DNA of 64,000 nucleotides from Flavobacterium swingsii (GTDB lineage Bacteria; Bacteroidota; Bacteroidia; Flavobacteriales; Flavobacteriaceae): assembly GCF_900111965.1 (NCBI RefSeq), contig NZ_FOJT01000003.1, forward strand, positions 124,001 through 188,000, written 5' to 3'. A program made the translations under genes and the position numbers. Below the pieces are notes generated by a model. The model did not search any database, was not told the DNA's origin, and saw nothing but the letters and a program-made list of their open reading frames with translations. Positions 15,668-24,247 of this stretch are shown here, in pieces; the stretch's first letter is position 1; every line of letters starts with the position of its first letter.

Positions 15668-17485
15668 TTACAAATTACCAATAATTTTATCTTTAGGATA
15701 TTTTACTACATAACTTATCCTTATTTTCTTGGTTTCGTTGGGTTTTAAATCTAAATCCCAAGTTAAGATTCCAGTTTCAAGATTGGCTTTGGCGCCATCT
15801 TTTTGAAGTAATTCTATTTCTATTTCCTTGTCAGAACTTAACGGATATTGGTCTTTTAGCAACATCACGATAGCCTCTTTTTTGTTGTTTCTTACTGTGA
15901 TATCGTAAGTAAAAGTTTGTTCTTTTTTAGAAGACAAGAATTTAGTTCCAGATTTATCGACTACTTTTTCGCGCTTGATAGATACTTTTTTATCGCGTCC
16001 CATACTCAAATTTAAAGTATCGGAAGTTTGGTTTGGATTTATCATTGTTTTTCCAACATACATGCCTTCAAAAATAATATTTGCTTCGCCAGGTAGTAAA
16101 TTGTATTTAGAATAATCGGCAATTTCTGCTAGTAAAAACGCTTCTTTTTCGACTCTTGGAGCCGCATAATATTTGTAAGAAGCTGGGAGTTTTATTTCTT
16201 TAAGTGCTACACTGTGTGCTTTTCCGTTAGATAAAATGTCGTAAGGAATATCAATATCAAAAGAAACATTCAATTGGTTTTCGTTGATAGAAGTATAATC
16301 GTCCATACCTTGTTTTGTTGTAACTATTATTGCTCCATATACTCCATCTGAGCCATATATTGCACTGGCCCTATCTCCTTTTAAACTTTCTACGCTTTTA
16401 ATGCTTTGAGGAGGGATTTGGGCTAAAATTTCAGTGGTTGAAACAACTCCGTCAATTATTACTAATGCTTTATTGCTATTTGTGACACTTTTAGCTCCTC
16501 TAAAAACTATTCTTGATTCTCCTTCATCTTTTTGAACCTCTAACCCAGAAACTTTTCCAGATAAAGATTGAATTACATTTTGAGTTCCATTTTGATTATA
16601 TCCATATTGTGGAGGATTTCCATATCTCAAAAACCAAGAACTCAAAATAGGCGCTTGATTGTTCTGATTTGGGTTTCCAGAAGACAACGTTAGCTTTACT
16701 TTTTTCCAATCGATACCAGTATTTTGAACCACTTGCGCTTTGTACATCATATTTATTGGAGACGTAACATTGTCTGCTCTCAAATCATAAAATGGCGACC
16801 ACGAAGCATTATTTGTAATGTACGAAATTTCTAAAGGAACATTGCCAGCAGTAGTATTCATAACCTGTAACACGAGTTTTCCTGATGAGGTTTTCTCTTC
16901 TTTGGTTGTATCGAGTTCGAGTTTGTTGTTTAGTTTTGTGATTAACTCGTTTAGTTTTTTTTCTTTTTCTTCAAGAGTGTTTATTGTATTGCTAATTTCA
17001 GTTCGTTTCGATTTGTAATAATCGACCATTTTTGTTAATTCTATCACGCTCAAACCAGAATTTTGCCCAAAAACTTGTTGGTTTTTATCCAATAATTCGA
17101 TGGTTTTGCTTTCGGAATTTTTAGAATTTTTCACTCGATTTAGTTCTTTTTGAACCAAAACAATACTGTCTTTTACTTTTCTAATCGCTGGCGAATTTTC
17201 ATCAATATCATATTCCGACATATAATCGTTTGTAAATTGTACCGAAAGTACCGTTAGCGATGATGGCGCGCCAATTTGAACCGAACTTTCATTCAAATAA
17301 TTGGCGACATTTTTTACCACAATTTCGCTAGTTCCAGAAGGTAATGCGACGTTTGTAGTTTGTGAAATTTCGGCCGCATTAAAATATACAGTTGCTGATT
17401 TTACTTTGGCAGAAGTAAAAATAGGTTTCTGTGCAAATGATAGTGCCGAAACCAAAAGAGTGAAAATTAGAATTATTTTTTTCAT
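15668..17485 (-). CDS. MuiA-family (DUF4139) protein with an inserted TonB-plug-like segment
   Basis: A 605-residue exported protein. The ATG at 17483-17485 is preferred because it gives a clean signal peptide (MKKIILIFTLLVSALSFAQ); an in-frame ATG 14 codons upstream would spoil it. After it come the N-terminal DUF4140-type strand region (S-A-T-V-Y-F-N-A-A-E-I), a long coiled coil (roughly residues 100-190), and the DUF4139 beta domain (Y-I-T-N-N-A-S-W-S-P-F-Y-D-L-R and the C-terminal W-D-L-D-L-K-P-N-E-T). Within DUF4139, about residues 298-393 read S-L-S-G-K-V-S-G-L-E-V, A-L-V-I-I-D-G-V-V-S, S-V-E-S-L-K-G-D-R-A and A-I-Y-G-S-D-G-V-Y-G-A, then T-T-K-Q-G. This is the plug-domain signature of SusC/RagA receptors. 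There is no barrel. The function of MuiA-family proteins is unknown; the name comes from a mucoidy-inhibitor phenotype. Confidence 0.85.
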   Translation of the reverse strand: MKKIILIFTLLVSALSFAQKPIFTSAKVKSATVYFNAAEISQTTNVALPSGTSEIVVKNVANYLNESSVQIGAPSSLTVLSVQFTNDYMSEYDIDENSPAIRKVKDSIVLVQKELNRVKNSKNSESKTIELLDKNQQVFGQNSGLSVIELTKMVDYYKSKRTEISNTINTLEEKEKKLNELITKLNNKLELDTTKEEKTSSGKLVLQVMNTTAGNVPLEISYITNNASWSPFYDLRADNVTSPINMMYKAQVVQNTGIDWKKVKLTLSSGNPNQNNQAPILSSWFLRYGNPPQYGYNQNGTQNVIQSLSGKVSGLEVQKDEGESRIVFRGAKSVTNSNKALVIIDGVVSTTEILAQIPPQSIKSVESLKGDRASAIYGSDGVYGAIIVTTKQGMDDYTSINENQLNVSFDIDIPYDILSNGKAHSVALKEIKLPASYKYYAAPRVEKEAFLLAEIADYSKYNLLPGEANIIFEGMYVGKTMINPNQTSDTLNLSMGRDKKVSIKREKVVDKSGTKFLSSKKEQTFTYDITVRNNKKEAIVMLLKDQYPLSSDKEIEIELLQKDGAKANLETGILTWDLDLKPNETKKIRISYVVKYPKDKIIGNL

Positions 17486-17548
17486 GACAGATATGTTTAT
17501 AGTTGTATAGAGTTCTTTTCTATACAAAAGGTTGGGAAGGCAATGAAA

Positions 17549-19504
17549 TTAATTAAAATCAAACTCATTAAAAAGAGAATCTACAGCGATAGAATCTTGC
17601 ACTTTAAACTTCATGTGTGTTCTTGCACGACCCGAAATAGAAAGCGGAATTTGCTGTCCAATCGTGTCTTCAGGAGTTAATAATCCTCGACGCAACATGA
17701 GTTTACTCATAAATTCTTCATGTTTGTTTGCAAAAGATTTTAGTTTTCCTTCATCATCAAATTGATACATGAATTTTTTAGGTTTAGGTACAATCGAAGC
17801 CAGAAACAAACATTCTTTTAAGGTTAAATCGATTGGTTTTTTCTGAAAATAAAAAGCCGATGCTTCTCCAATTCCATATACATTTGGTCCCCATTCTATC
17901 ACGTTAAAATAAACTTCGAGCATGCGTTCTTTGCTTGCAATTCGGTTGTTTTCTAATAAGTAAACCAATAATATTTCTTCTAATTTTCGGGATAATGTTT
18001 TCTCGCGGGTCAAAAAAACATTTTTGATTAATTGCATACTAATGGTGCTGGCTCCTCGAGAAAACTTTTTGGTTCTAATATTTTTAGTAATAGATTGTTT
18101 GAAAGCTTCATTAATAAATCCGCGATGAGAGAAAAACGAAGGGTCTTCAGATGTGAGTACACATTTTTGAAGATACGGCGAAATTTGTTCTAAAGGGGTG
18201 AAATTAGGGTTAGAATCTCCCACTAAAACAGGACGTTGCAATACATTATTTTCGATGGCGCGATATACAAATTCTCCGTTTAGCTTGTTTAAATTGGCTT
18301 CACCATATTTTAGAATTTTAAGATTCTCTTTATTTAGATTACTGTTAAAAACCAATGCGTATGGCTTGTTTTTGTTGTATTTGAAATTGAGTTTATAATC
18401 AAAGTTTCCTTCCGTTTCCATTCCTGTAAAATGAGTGAACAATCCTTCGGGAAGCGAAGAAATAAAATCTTGAGCCTTCATTTTTGGAATCAAAATTCGA
18501 AGCTTATAAATCGTGTCTTCTTCGGTATTATATTCAGCAAAAGGTTGTAATTTGATGTTATTTATTTGTGCTGATGAAGTACTGTCTATCGATACAAAAT
18601 CGCTTCCTAATAAAAATCGATAATCGAAACTAGCTGTTTTTATGAGCACCTCTTTTTTTGCGATTTTAGGATGGCTTATAGTAAAATCTTCTACCGAAAC
18701 CAATCCGTCAAGATGAAGTTCGTTACTTTCTAAATCGAATTTATCCAATTTCAAATGAACGTTTTTAAAACCAGATTTAAAACCAAAACGTTTGTAAATA
18801 TAAGGCAATTGTATTTTTGAAGTATCACTATTATAAATTCTTACATCTGCTTTTTTAGCTCTAGGATCTACGAAACCTGAAATGTTCCATGTTTGGGAAA
18901 ATTCGTTTTCTGTAACATTAATATTGGTTTGTAATTGATGGTTTTTTAATTGTAATTTGGGCAATTGCATTGTTACTTTAATCCCCAAATCGTCCATCCG
19001 TAATGCTATGTTTTCGAGCTGCATTTCGGTTGGAACTAAGTTTAGCATTTTAGATAATAATCGGTAGGCTAATTTGGCGTAATTCCTTTTTTCATTACTA
19101 TCATCGCTTTTGTCTTTTTTAAGAAAAGCGTCAAAATTGCGACCTTTTTCGTTTTTTACCAGTTGAATAAATCCATTTTTCACTTCAAGATTTTGCAACT
19201 GGACATCGCCAGTAATCAATTGAAATAAACTGATTTTTGTTTTTATTTTTTCGACAGAAAACAGCGTGTCTGCTTCTTTGGGAACTAAAATAATATTATT
19301 TAATTCGATACTCGAAGTACCATCGAAATGAGCGTTTTGTACAGAAAAATTACAATTATAATCTGCTTCAAATTTTGAAGTTGCTTTCTCAATCACTTTT
19401 TGCAATAAAACATCACGGAAAAAGTAGATTCCTGCTACAGAAAATAACAAGAATACAATTAGGATTTTAAGGAACAGAAAAAACTTTTGTTTTTTGTTTC
19501 GCAT
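17549..19504 (-). CDS. Peptidoglycan glycosyltransferase (GT51) fused to an AsmA-like N-terminal region
   Basis: A 651-residue membrane protein. A transmembrane helix lies near residues 10-30, followed by about 400 residues of beta-rich sequence with alternating hydrophobics (F-D-G-T-S-S-I-E-L-N-N-I and similar), typical of AsmA/DUF748-like periplasmic proteins. From about residue 430 it is a glycosyltransferase 51 domain: the catalytic Glu is E453 in T-S-E-D-P-S-F-F-S-H-R-G-F, followed by S-R-G-A-S-T-I-S-M-Q-L-I-K-N and K-L-E-E-I-L-L-V-Y-L-L-E, with E-V-Y-F-N-V-I-E-W-G-P-N-V-Y-G-I-G-E-A. No transpeptidase domain follows, so it polymerises glycan strands only. It lies 10 bases upstream of nothing coding and 64 bases before muiA on the same strand. 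Confidence 0.88.
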   Translation of the reverse strand: MRNKKQKFFLFLKILIVFLLFSVAGIYFFRDVLLQKVIEKATSKFEADYNCNFSVQNAHFDGTSSIELNNIILVPKEADTLFSVEKIKTKISLFQLITGDVQLQNLEVKNGFIQLVKNEKGRNFDAFLKKDKSDDSNEKRNYAKLAYRLLSKMLNLVPTEMQLENIALRMDDLGIKVTMQLPKLQLKNHQLQTNINVTENEFSQTWNISGFVDPRAKKADVRIYNSDTSKIQLPYIYKRFGFKSGFKNVHLKLDKFDLESNELHLDGLVSVEDFTISHPKIAKKEVLIKTASFDYRFLLGSDFVSIDSTSSAQINNIKLQPFAEYNTEEDTIYKLRILIPKMKAQDFISSLPEGLFTHFTGMETEGNFDYKLNFKYNKNKPYALVFNSNLNKENLKILKYGEANLNKLNGEFVYRAIENNVLQRPVLVGDSNPNFTPLEQISPYLQKCVLTSEDPSFFSHRGFINEAFKQSITKNIRTKKFSRGASTISMQLIKNVFLTREKTLSRKLEEILLVYLLENNRIASKERMLEVYFNVIEWGPNVYGIGEASAFYFQKKPIDLTLKECLFLASIVPKPKKFMYQFDDEGKLKSFANKHEEFMSKLMLRRGLLTPEDTIGQQIPLSISGRARTHMKFKVQDSIAVDSLFNEFDFN

Positions 19505-19514
19505 AAAAAAATTA

Positions 19515-20027
19515 TTATGATAATGAAGTTACAAAGGTATCTACTTCTTGTTTTTGTACCGCATATTTTATTTGTAAATCGGAGTTCTCACCCATTTTTG
19601 TATAATAACTTAAGGCTTTATTGGCAAAAAATAATAATTGGTGTTTGGGTAAGTTAGGAATTTGAGGGTATTTTTTATGAAAAAGCATTTCGTAATACGC
19701 TTGCCACTCCCTTTCGTTTCGGTCATCAACAAATTGTCCAGTTACTTTCTGATCTACATGAACCATTTCGTGGGCAATGAGGTTAAGCATTAATACAAAT
19801 TCAAACTCGAACGTATTTTCTGGAATTCTGATGATTTGAGGCAAACCAAAAGTACCTTCGGTTGTCATGAGAATATATTCGGCTTTCGCTTTTTCTCGTA
19901 ATTCGAAGCCTTTGAAGTTTGGGTGTTTGATGCTATATTCTTCAATAACAAAATTGGCGGCTTGGATGGTTTCGCCTAATTCGTGATAAGTTTGAATTAA
20001 TTGTAATATTTCAGAATAAGGTTTCAT
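19515..20027 (-). CDS. Hypothetical protein with HExxH metallopeptidase-like motif
   Basis: A 170-residue soluble protein without signal peptide. The centre reads L-N-L-I-A-H-E-M-V-H-V-D-Q-K, a HExxH zinc-binding motif in the context of a hydrophobic helix, as in SprT-like or other small gluzincin proteins, followed 20-25 residues later by an acidic-aromatic helix (E-R-E-W-Q-A-Y-Y-E-M-L-F). An E-W-x-A-Y-Y motif after HExxH is common in predicted metallopeptidases and could supply the third ligand. No secretion signal, so substrates would be inside the cell. It lies between radA and the GT51 gene, with gaps of 10 bases on each side, so all three are probably one transcript. Confidence 0.65.
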   Translation of the reverse strand: MKPYSEILQLIQTYHELGETIQAANFVIEEYSIKHPNFKGFELREKAKAEYILMTTEGTFGLPQIIRIPENTFEFEFVLMLNLIAHEMVHVDQKVTGQFVDDRNEREWQAYYEMLFHKKYPQIPNLPKHQLLFFANKALSYYTKMGENSDLQIKYAVQKQEVDTFVTSLS

Positions 20028-20037
20028 AATTTAAAAT

Positions 20038-21399
20038 TTATCCAAACAATTCACTTACAATATCTTCAATTTTTGCTACTAATTGTATTTTAATTCCAGT
20101 ATTTTTCAACGAAATTTTGTTGTATTTAGACACATAAATGGTCGAAAAACCTAATTTTTCAGCTTCCTGAATACGTTGGTCTACGCGATTTACGGGACGA
20201 ATTTCTCCCGAAAGTCCGACTTCTCCAGCAAAACAGAAATCTTTGTTAATAGGAATATCTTCGTTTGATGATAATATGGCAGCGACAACGGCTAAATCTA
20301 TCGCAGGATCATCTACTGAAATTCCACCAGTAATATTTAGGAAAACATCTTTGGCGCCCAAACGGAAACCAGCTCTTTTTTCGAGAACGGCGAGAATCAT
20401 ATTGAGTCGTTTGGCATTGTAACCAGTGGTGCTTCGTTGTGGTGTTCCGTAAACAGCGGTTGATACTAAAGCTTGAATTTCTATCATTAAAGGACGCATT
20501 CCTTCGAGAGTTGAAGCAATTGCAGTTCCTGATAATTCTTCGTTTTTGTGCGAAATTAAAATCTCTGATGGATTAGAAACTTCTCGTAATCCTGAACCTT
20601 GCATTTCGTAAATTCCTAATTCCGCTGTAGAACCAAAGCGATTTTTTAGAGAACGAAGAATTCTATAAACATGGTTTCTGTCGCCTTCAAATTGCAAAAC
20701 AGTATCGACCATATGTTCCAATATTTTGGGGCCAGCAATGCTTCCGTCTTTGGTAATATGACCAATTAAAATGACAGGAACATTGGTTTCTTTAGCAAAT
20801 TTTATGAGTTCGGCAGTGGTTTCTCGGATTTGAGAAATACTTCCTGGAGAAGATTCAATATAGTCGGTATGTAATGTTTGAATCGAATCGATAATCACAA
20901 TTTCGGGTTCAATTTCCTGAATTTGACGAAATATATTTTGGGTTTTGGTTTCAGTAAGAATGTAACAATTATCACCGTTTGTAGTAATTCGTTCGGCGCG
21001 CATTTTTATTTGTTTCTGACTTTCTTCGCCCGAAACATATAAGGTTTTGTATGGTAATTTTAACGAAATTTGAAGTAAAAGCGTACTTTTTCCAATGCCA
21101 GGTTCTCCGCCTAAAAGGATTAATGATCCTGGAACTATTCCACCACCAAGTACTCGATTTAGTTCGCCATCGCAAGTGTCCATTCGGATTTCTTGTGTCG
21201 AATCTATTTCTTTTACTAAAAGCGGTTTAGAAGCTTTTTTTACTTCCGATGTTTCGGCTTTCCAAGCTGCTTTTTCTTCTTTTTGAATAATCTCTTCAAC
21301 AATGGTATTCCATTCTTTACAAGCGTTGCATTGTCCTTGCCATTTGGAGTATTGTGAACCACAACTTTGGCAAAAAAACGACGTTTTTACTTTGGCCAT
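20038..21399 (-). CDS. radA: DNA repair protein RadA (Sms)
   Basis: A 453-residue branch-migration helicase acting in recombinational repair. It has the C4 zinc finger C10-x2-C13…C24-x2-C27, Walker A G98-E-P-G-I-G-K-S-T106, the Walker B segment I-V-I-I-D-S-I-Q-T-L, the RadA-specific K-N-R-F-G motif, and a C-terminal Lon-like domain (T-G-G-I-S-V-D-D-P-A-I-D-L-A and G-E-V-G-L-S-G-E-I-R). Length and order are standard. The start ATG at 21397-21399 lies 2 bases from the stop of the upstream esterase-like gene, so translational coupling is likely. Confidence 0.96.
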   Translation of the reverse strand: MAKVKTSFFCQSCGSQYSKWQGQCNACKEWNTIVEEIIQKEEKAAWKAETSEVKKASKPLLVKEIDSTQEIRMDTCDGELNRVLGGGIVPGSLILLGGEPGIGKSTLLLQISLKLPYKTLYVSGEESQKQIKMRAERITTNGDNCYILTETKTQNIFRQIQEIEPEIVIIDSIQTLHTDYIESSPGSISQIRETTAELIKFAKETNVPVILIGHITKDGSIAGPKILEHMVDTVLQFEGDRNHVYRILRSLKNRFGSTAELGIYEMQGSGLREVSNPSEILISHKNEELSGTAIASTLEGMRPLMIEIQALVSTAVYGTPQRSTTGYNAKRLNMILAVLEKRAGFRLGAKDVFLNITGGISVDDPAIDLAVVAAILSSNEDIPINKDFCFAGEVGLSGEIRPVNRVDQRIQEAEKLGFSTIYVSKYNKISLKNTGIKIQLVAKIEDIVSELFG

Positions 21400-21401
21400 T
21401 A

Positions 21402-22706
21402 TTATGGTTTTTTCTCTTCGGTTGGGGTTTCTACAGGCGTTTCAGTAGGAGCGTCTGTTGTTGGCGTATCGGTTGGAGGAGCGTCAGTTGTTGGAGTGTC
21501 AGTTGCTGGAGTTTCTTCAATAATTTCTTTGGCTTTACCACCTTTTAAACCTTTAGCTTTTACAGGGATTAATTTTTTTAAATCTTCTGCTTTATTCATC
21601 ATCATGTCTTTTGTTAGTTCACGAATTTCTGTTTTCATAAACGCATTTTGATAAAATTTCATTGCTTTTTTATAGTCCTTTGTTTTTTCGTAAAACATCG
21701 CCATGTGGTAATCGTACAACATACTTTTTTCGTACTGCTGACCAGAAATTTGGGCTAATTCTTCGTATCCTTTGAAGTCGCCAGTTTTTAAAATAGCTGC
21801 TTCGATGGCTTTAAAATCTCCCAATCTGACATTCATTTTTATACCCAATGATTTTTCGATAGTTTCGTATTTGTCAACAAGATATTTTGCATGACTGTCT
21901 GGTAAAACGGCAATTTTTTCTTGGTATTCTAAAGAAGATATTGGTCTGTAAACAGAGAAAATTTGGTATAAAGCGTTCGGAATCCCGTTTAATACCAACG
22001 AATAATGTGAGGCATTTTTAAAATCATCAAATTTGTAGTTTAACAACGGATTTTTTACGGTTGCAATATTTTTGTCTAAAGCTTTTATTTGGTTTTGAAA
22101 TTTTTTCAAATCGCCATCTGATGTTGCTTGGTAATAAAACAAAGGTTCTTTTGTGGCTGCGAGTCTTTCAGGAATTCTTTCTATCATTCCTTTTGCTAGC
22201 TCAGGACTTAAAGAAATATAAGCGCTAAATTGCGGAATATCTTTGTACAGAAATGAGTTTAATAATCCTGCGGTTGCGTCTAGCCCTGCAACAATTTTGA
22301 ATGGTGCGATTCGGTATTTTTTCTCAAGATGTGGAATTAATTCTGCACCAATAAATTCGAAAAAAGCGCCTCCTTTTTTTGATGGTAAACCAGTTGTTTC
22401 ATCAAATTCAGAATCGTCGTAACGTTCATCTTTTTTGTTTTGGTGTATTCCTATTAAAATAACTTCTGGAATATCATCCCAGTAATTTCCAAAAGCTATA
22501 TTTCCTGCAAAAGGAGCAAATAAATACTCGCTATCTAAAACTAAAACTAAAGGATATTTTTTTTCGAGATTCTTTTCGTATGAAGCAGGTAACTTAATAG
22601 TTATTTCTCTGTCAGCGTCTAATTTTTCTGAGTGAATTACATCTGTGGTTTGAGAAAATAGTGTTGCAGAAAGCAATAATGATATAGCAATGAATATATT
22701 TTTCAT
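21402..22706 (-). CDS. Esterase-D-like alpha/beta-hydrolase fold protein without the nucleophile Ser
   Basis: A 434-residue exported protein with signal peptide (MKNIFIAISLLLSATLFSQ). Residues 30-250 follow the esterase D/IroE fold: L-P-A-S-Y-E-K-N-L-E-K-K-Y-P-L-V-L-V-L-D, the oxyanion region, I-L-I-G-I-H-Q-N-K-K-D-E-R-Y-D-D, and the turn that should be G-x-S-x-G. Here that turn is G141-L-D143-A-T-A-G, with Asp in place of Ser. The distal His region ends with N-A-S-H-Y-S-L-V. A helical TPR-like part follows (residues 290-390; Y-D-Y-H-M-A-M-F-Y-E-K-T-K-D-Y-K-K-A) and a 45-residue Pro/Thr/Ala/Glu tail with P-T-T-D repeats. Either a non-catalytic binding protein or a hydrolase with an unusual nucleophile. 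It overlaps no neighbour; radA starts 2 bases after it. Confidence 0.75.
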   Translation of the reverse strand: MKNIFIAISLLLSATLFSQTTDVIHSEKLDADREITIKLPASYEKNLEKKYPLVLVLDSEYLFAPFAGNIAFGNYWDDIPEVILIGIHQNKKDERYDDSEFDETTGLPSKKGGAFFEFIGAELIPHLEKKYRIAPFKIVAGLDATAGLLNSFLYKDIPQFSAYISLSPELAKGMIERIPERLAATKEPLFYYQATSDGDLKKFQNQIKALDKNIATVKNPLLNYKFDDFKNASHYSLVLNGIPNALYQIFSVYRPISSLEYQEKIAVLPDSHAKYLVDKYETIEKSLGIKMNVRLGDFKAIEAAILKTGDFKGYEELAQISGQQYEKSMLYDYHMAMFYEKTKDYKKAMKFYQNAFMKTEIRELTKDMMMNKAEDLKKLIPVKAKGLKGGKAKEIIEETPATDTPTTDAPPTDTPTTDAPTETPVETPTEEKKP

Positions 22707-22756
22707 AATATTAAAAATTATAATAGCGTGATTTTTTGAACTAGCAATATAATAAT

Positions 22757-23719
22757 TTATTTTCTTTTACCCACGATTGGAAGCGCTAAAAAAGAAAAAA
22801 CACCAAGAAGGACTGTTATGATGAGTTGTGATATCCAAATAATCCAACCCAATGCGTTTCCTGCTTGCTCAGGAATGCCATATAGCAATAATATTTTTGC
22901 AATTAGTACAGGAAAAAAACCAAAACCCCCGTTGGTGAAAGTCATCACTAATCCGCCAATAACAAAGGCTACAATTGTTGTTCCTAATGACATTGAATCC
23001 GTTGCTTCTATTGAGCAAACAGCAAAATAAAACATTAATATATAGGAAAGCCAGATAAGGAATGTATATACTAAAAAAGGAAATTTATTAGGCATTTTAT
23101 AAACACTAAAAGCACCTTCTTTTAATCCTTCAACTTTAGATTTTATGAAAAGAATCCATTTCCATTTAGAATGTTTATACAAATAAACGGTTGCAATAAG
23201 TCCTAAGGAACAAAATATAGCAAACACAATTAATAACTTAATAGGAATGTAATATAAAAGGAATTTTTTGAGTGTCGAAAATTCTAATATTATTGAGGTA
23301 ACAATTAAACACAAAAGAATGATAAAATCGACTATTCTTTCAGCTATAATGGTTCCGAAGGCTTTGTCGAAAGGAACATCTCGGTATTTTTTTAGTACCA
23401 AAGCTCTAGAAACTTCGCCAGAACGAGGGATTCCTAAATTCACGAAATAACCGATACTTACGGCTAAAAAATTAATTTTGAAGCCGGTATAACTACCTAT
23501 TTCTGCTAAAGTGTATTTCCATCTATACGCTCTAAAAACATAGCCTAGTATGGCAATTACAAGCGAAAACGAAATGTAATTATAATTTGCAGATATTACA
23601 TAGCCTTTCATTTGCGCTAATTGTGTAGCGGTAAAAGAATTATAGATATACAATGTAAGTCCTAAGCCTAGTAAAATAGGAAGAATCACGCCAGAATAGG
23701 TGCTTAGTTTGTTTCTCAC
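22757..23719 (-). CDS. Flippase-like / lysylphosphatidylglycerol-synthase-type membrane protein
   Basis: A 320-residue polytopic membrane protein with about eight hydrophobic segments. Landmarks are V-F-R-A-Y-R-W-K-Y after the second segment, N-L-G-I-P-R-S-G-E-V-S-R-A-L-V-L (the conserved 'R-x-G-E' loop), E-R-I-V-D-F, and G-G-L-V-M-T-F-T-N-G-G-F-G-F-F-P in the later segments. This is the family-wide pattern of UPF0104/AglD2-like proteins, proposed to move lipids or lipid-linked sugars across membranes. There is no aminoacyl-transferase (MprF) domain. Its ATG lies one base from the stop of panD on the same strand, so the two share a message; a functional link is not evident. Confidence 0.85.
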   Translation of the reverse strand: MRNKLSTYSGVILPILLGLGLTLYIYNSFTATQLAQMKGYVISANYNYISFSLVIAILGYVFRAYRWKYTLAEIGSYTGFKINFLAVSIGYFVNLGIPRSGEVSRALVLKKYRDVPFDKAFGTIIAERIVDFIILLCLIVTSIILEFSTLKKFLLYYIPIKLLIVFAIFCSLGLIATVYLYKHSKWKWILFIKSKVEGLKEGAFSVYKMPNKFPFLVYTFLIWLSYILMFYFAVCSIEATDSMSLGTTIVAFVIGGLVMTFTNGGFGFFPVLIAKILLLYGIPEQAGNALGWIIWISQLIITVLLGVFSFLALPIVGKRK

Positions 23720-23720
23720 G

Positions 23721-24071
23721 TTACGTTAACGAATTGTCTTTTTCGTTAGGAAAAACCAACCATGGTTTGAAGGTTTTTGCTTTTTCAAAATCCATACGAG
23801 CATAAGACATAATGATAATAACATCGCCTTTGTGAACCTTACGAGCCGCAGGACCATTTAGCGTGATTTCGCCCGAATTTTTTGCGCCTTTTATAGCGTA
23901 AGTTTCAAAACGTTCTCCGTTATTTATGTTTACAATATTCACTTTTTCGCCTTCAATAATATTAGACGCTTCGAGTAGAACTTCGTCAATAGTAATGCTT
24001 CCGATATAATTTAAATCGGCGCCAGTTACTGTTACTCGGTGTATTTTAGATTTTACAACTTCAATTTGCAT
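23721..24071 (-). CDS. panD: Aspartate 1-decarboxylase
   Basis: A 116-residue pyruvoyl enzyme that makes beta-alanine for pantothenate. The self-cleavage site is G24-S25 in Y-I-G-S-I-T-I-D; Ser25 becomes the pyruvoyl group. Other family marks are the K9 and H11 start region, Y at position 58 (E-T-Y-A-I-K-G), N-G-P-A-A-R and [10 protein letters not shown]. It is the last but one gene of a minus-strand run and lies 176 bases after panC; its product and pantoate are joined by PanC. Confidence 0.96.
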   Translation of the reverse strand: MQIEVVKSKIHRVTVTGADLNYIGSITIDEVLLEASNIIEGEKVNIVNINNGERFETYAIKGAKNSGEITLNGPAARKVHKGDVIIIMSYARMDFEKAKTFKPWLVFPNEKDNSLT

Positions 24072-24247
24072 AGCACAAAGGTAATTATTTTAACCCGTTG
24101 GGTGTAATTAAATTATTATTATTTTAACTATATAGAATCATAGAATTTGAAATTTTATAAAAGCATTTCACTTTGTTATAGTAAAATAGAGCTTTGTGAA
24201 GCAAGAATTGGTTTATCTAATTCTTGTTTCTATGTTTCTATATGGTT

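Noticed and set aside
17485..17527. Longer N-terminus of the MuiA-family protein
   Set aside because: The 14 extra residues are charged and would precede a clean signal peptide; the ATG at 17485 is preferred.
21367..21651. 94-aa Gly/Val-rich plus-strand frame
   Set aside because: Antisense to the Thr/Pro-rich tail of the esterase-like gene; no start context or homology cues.
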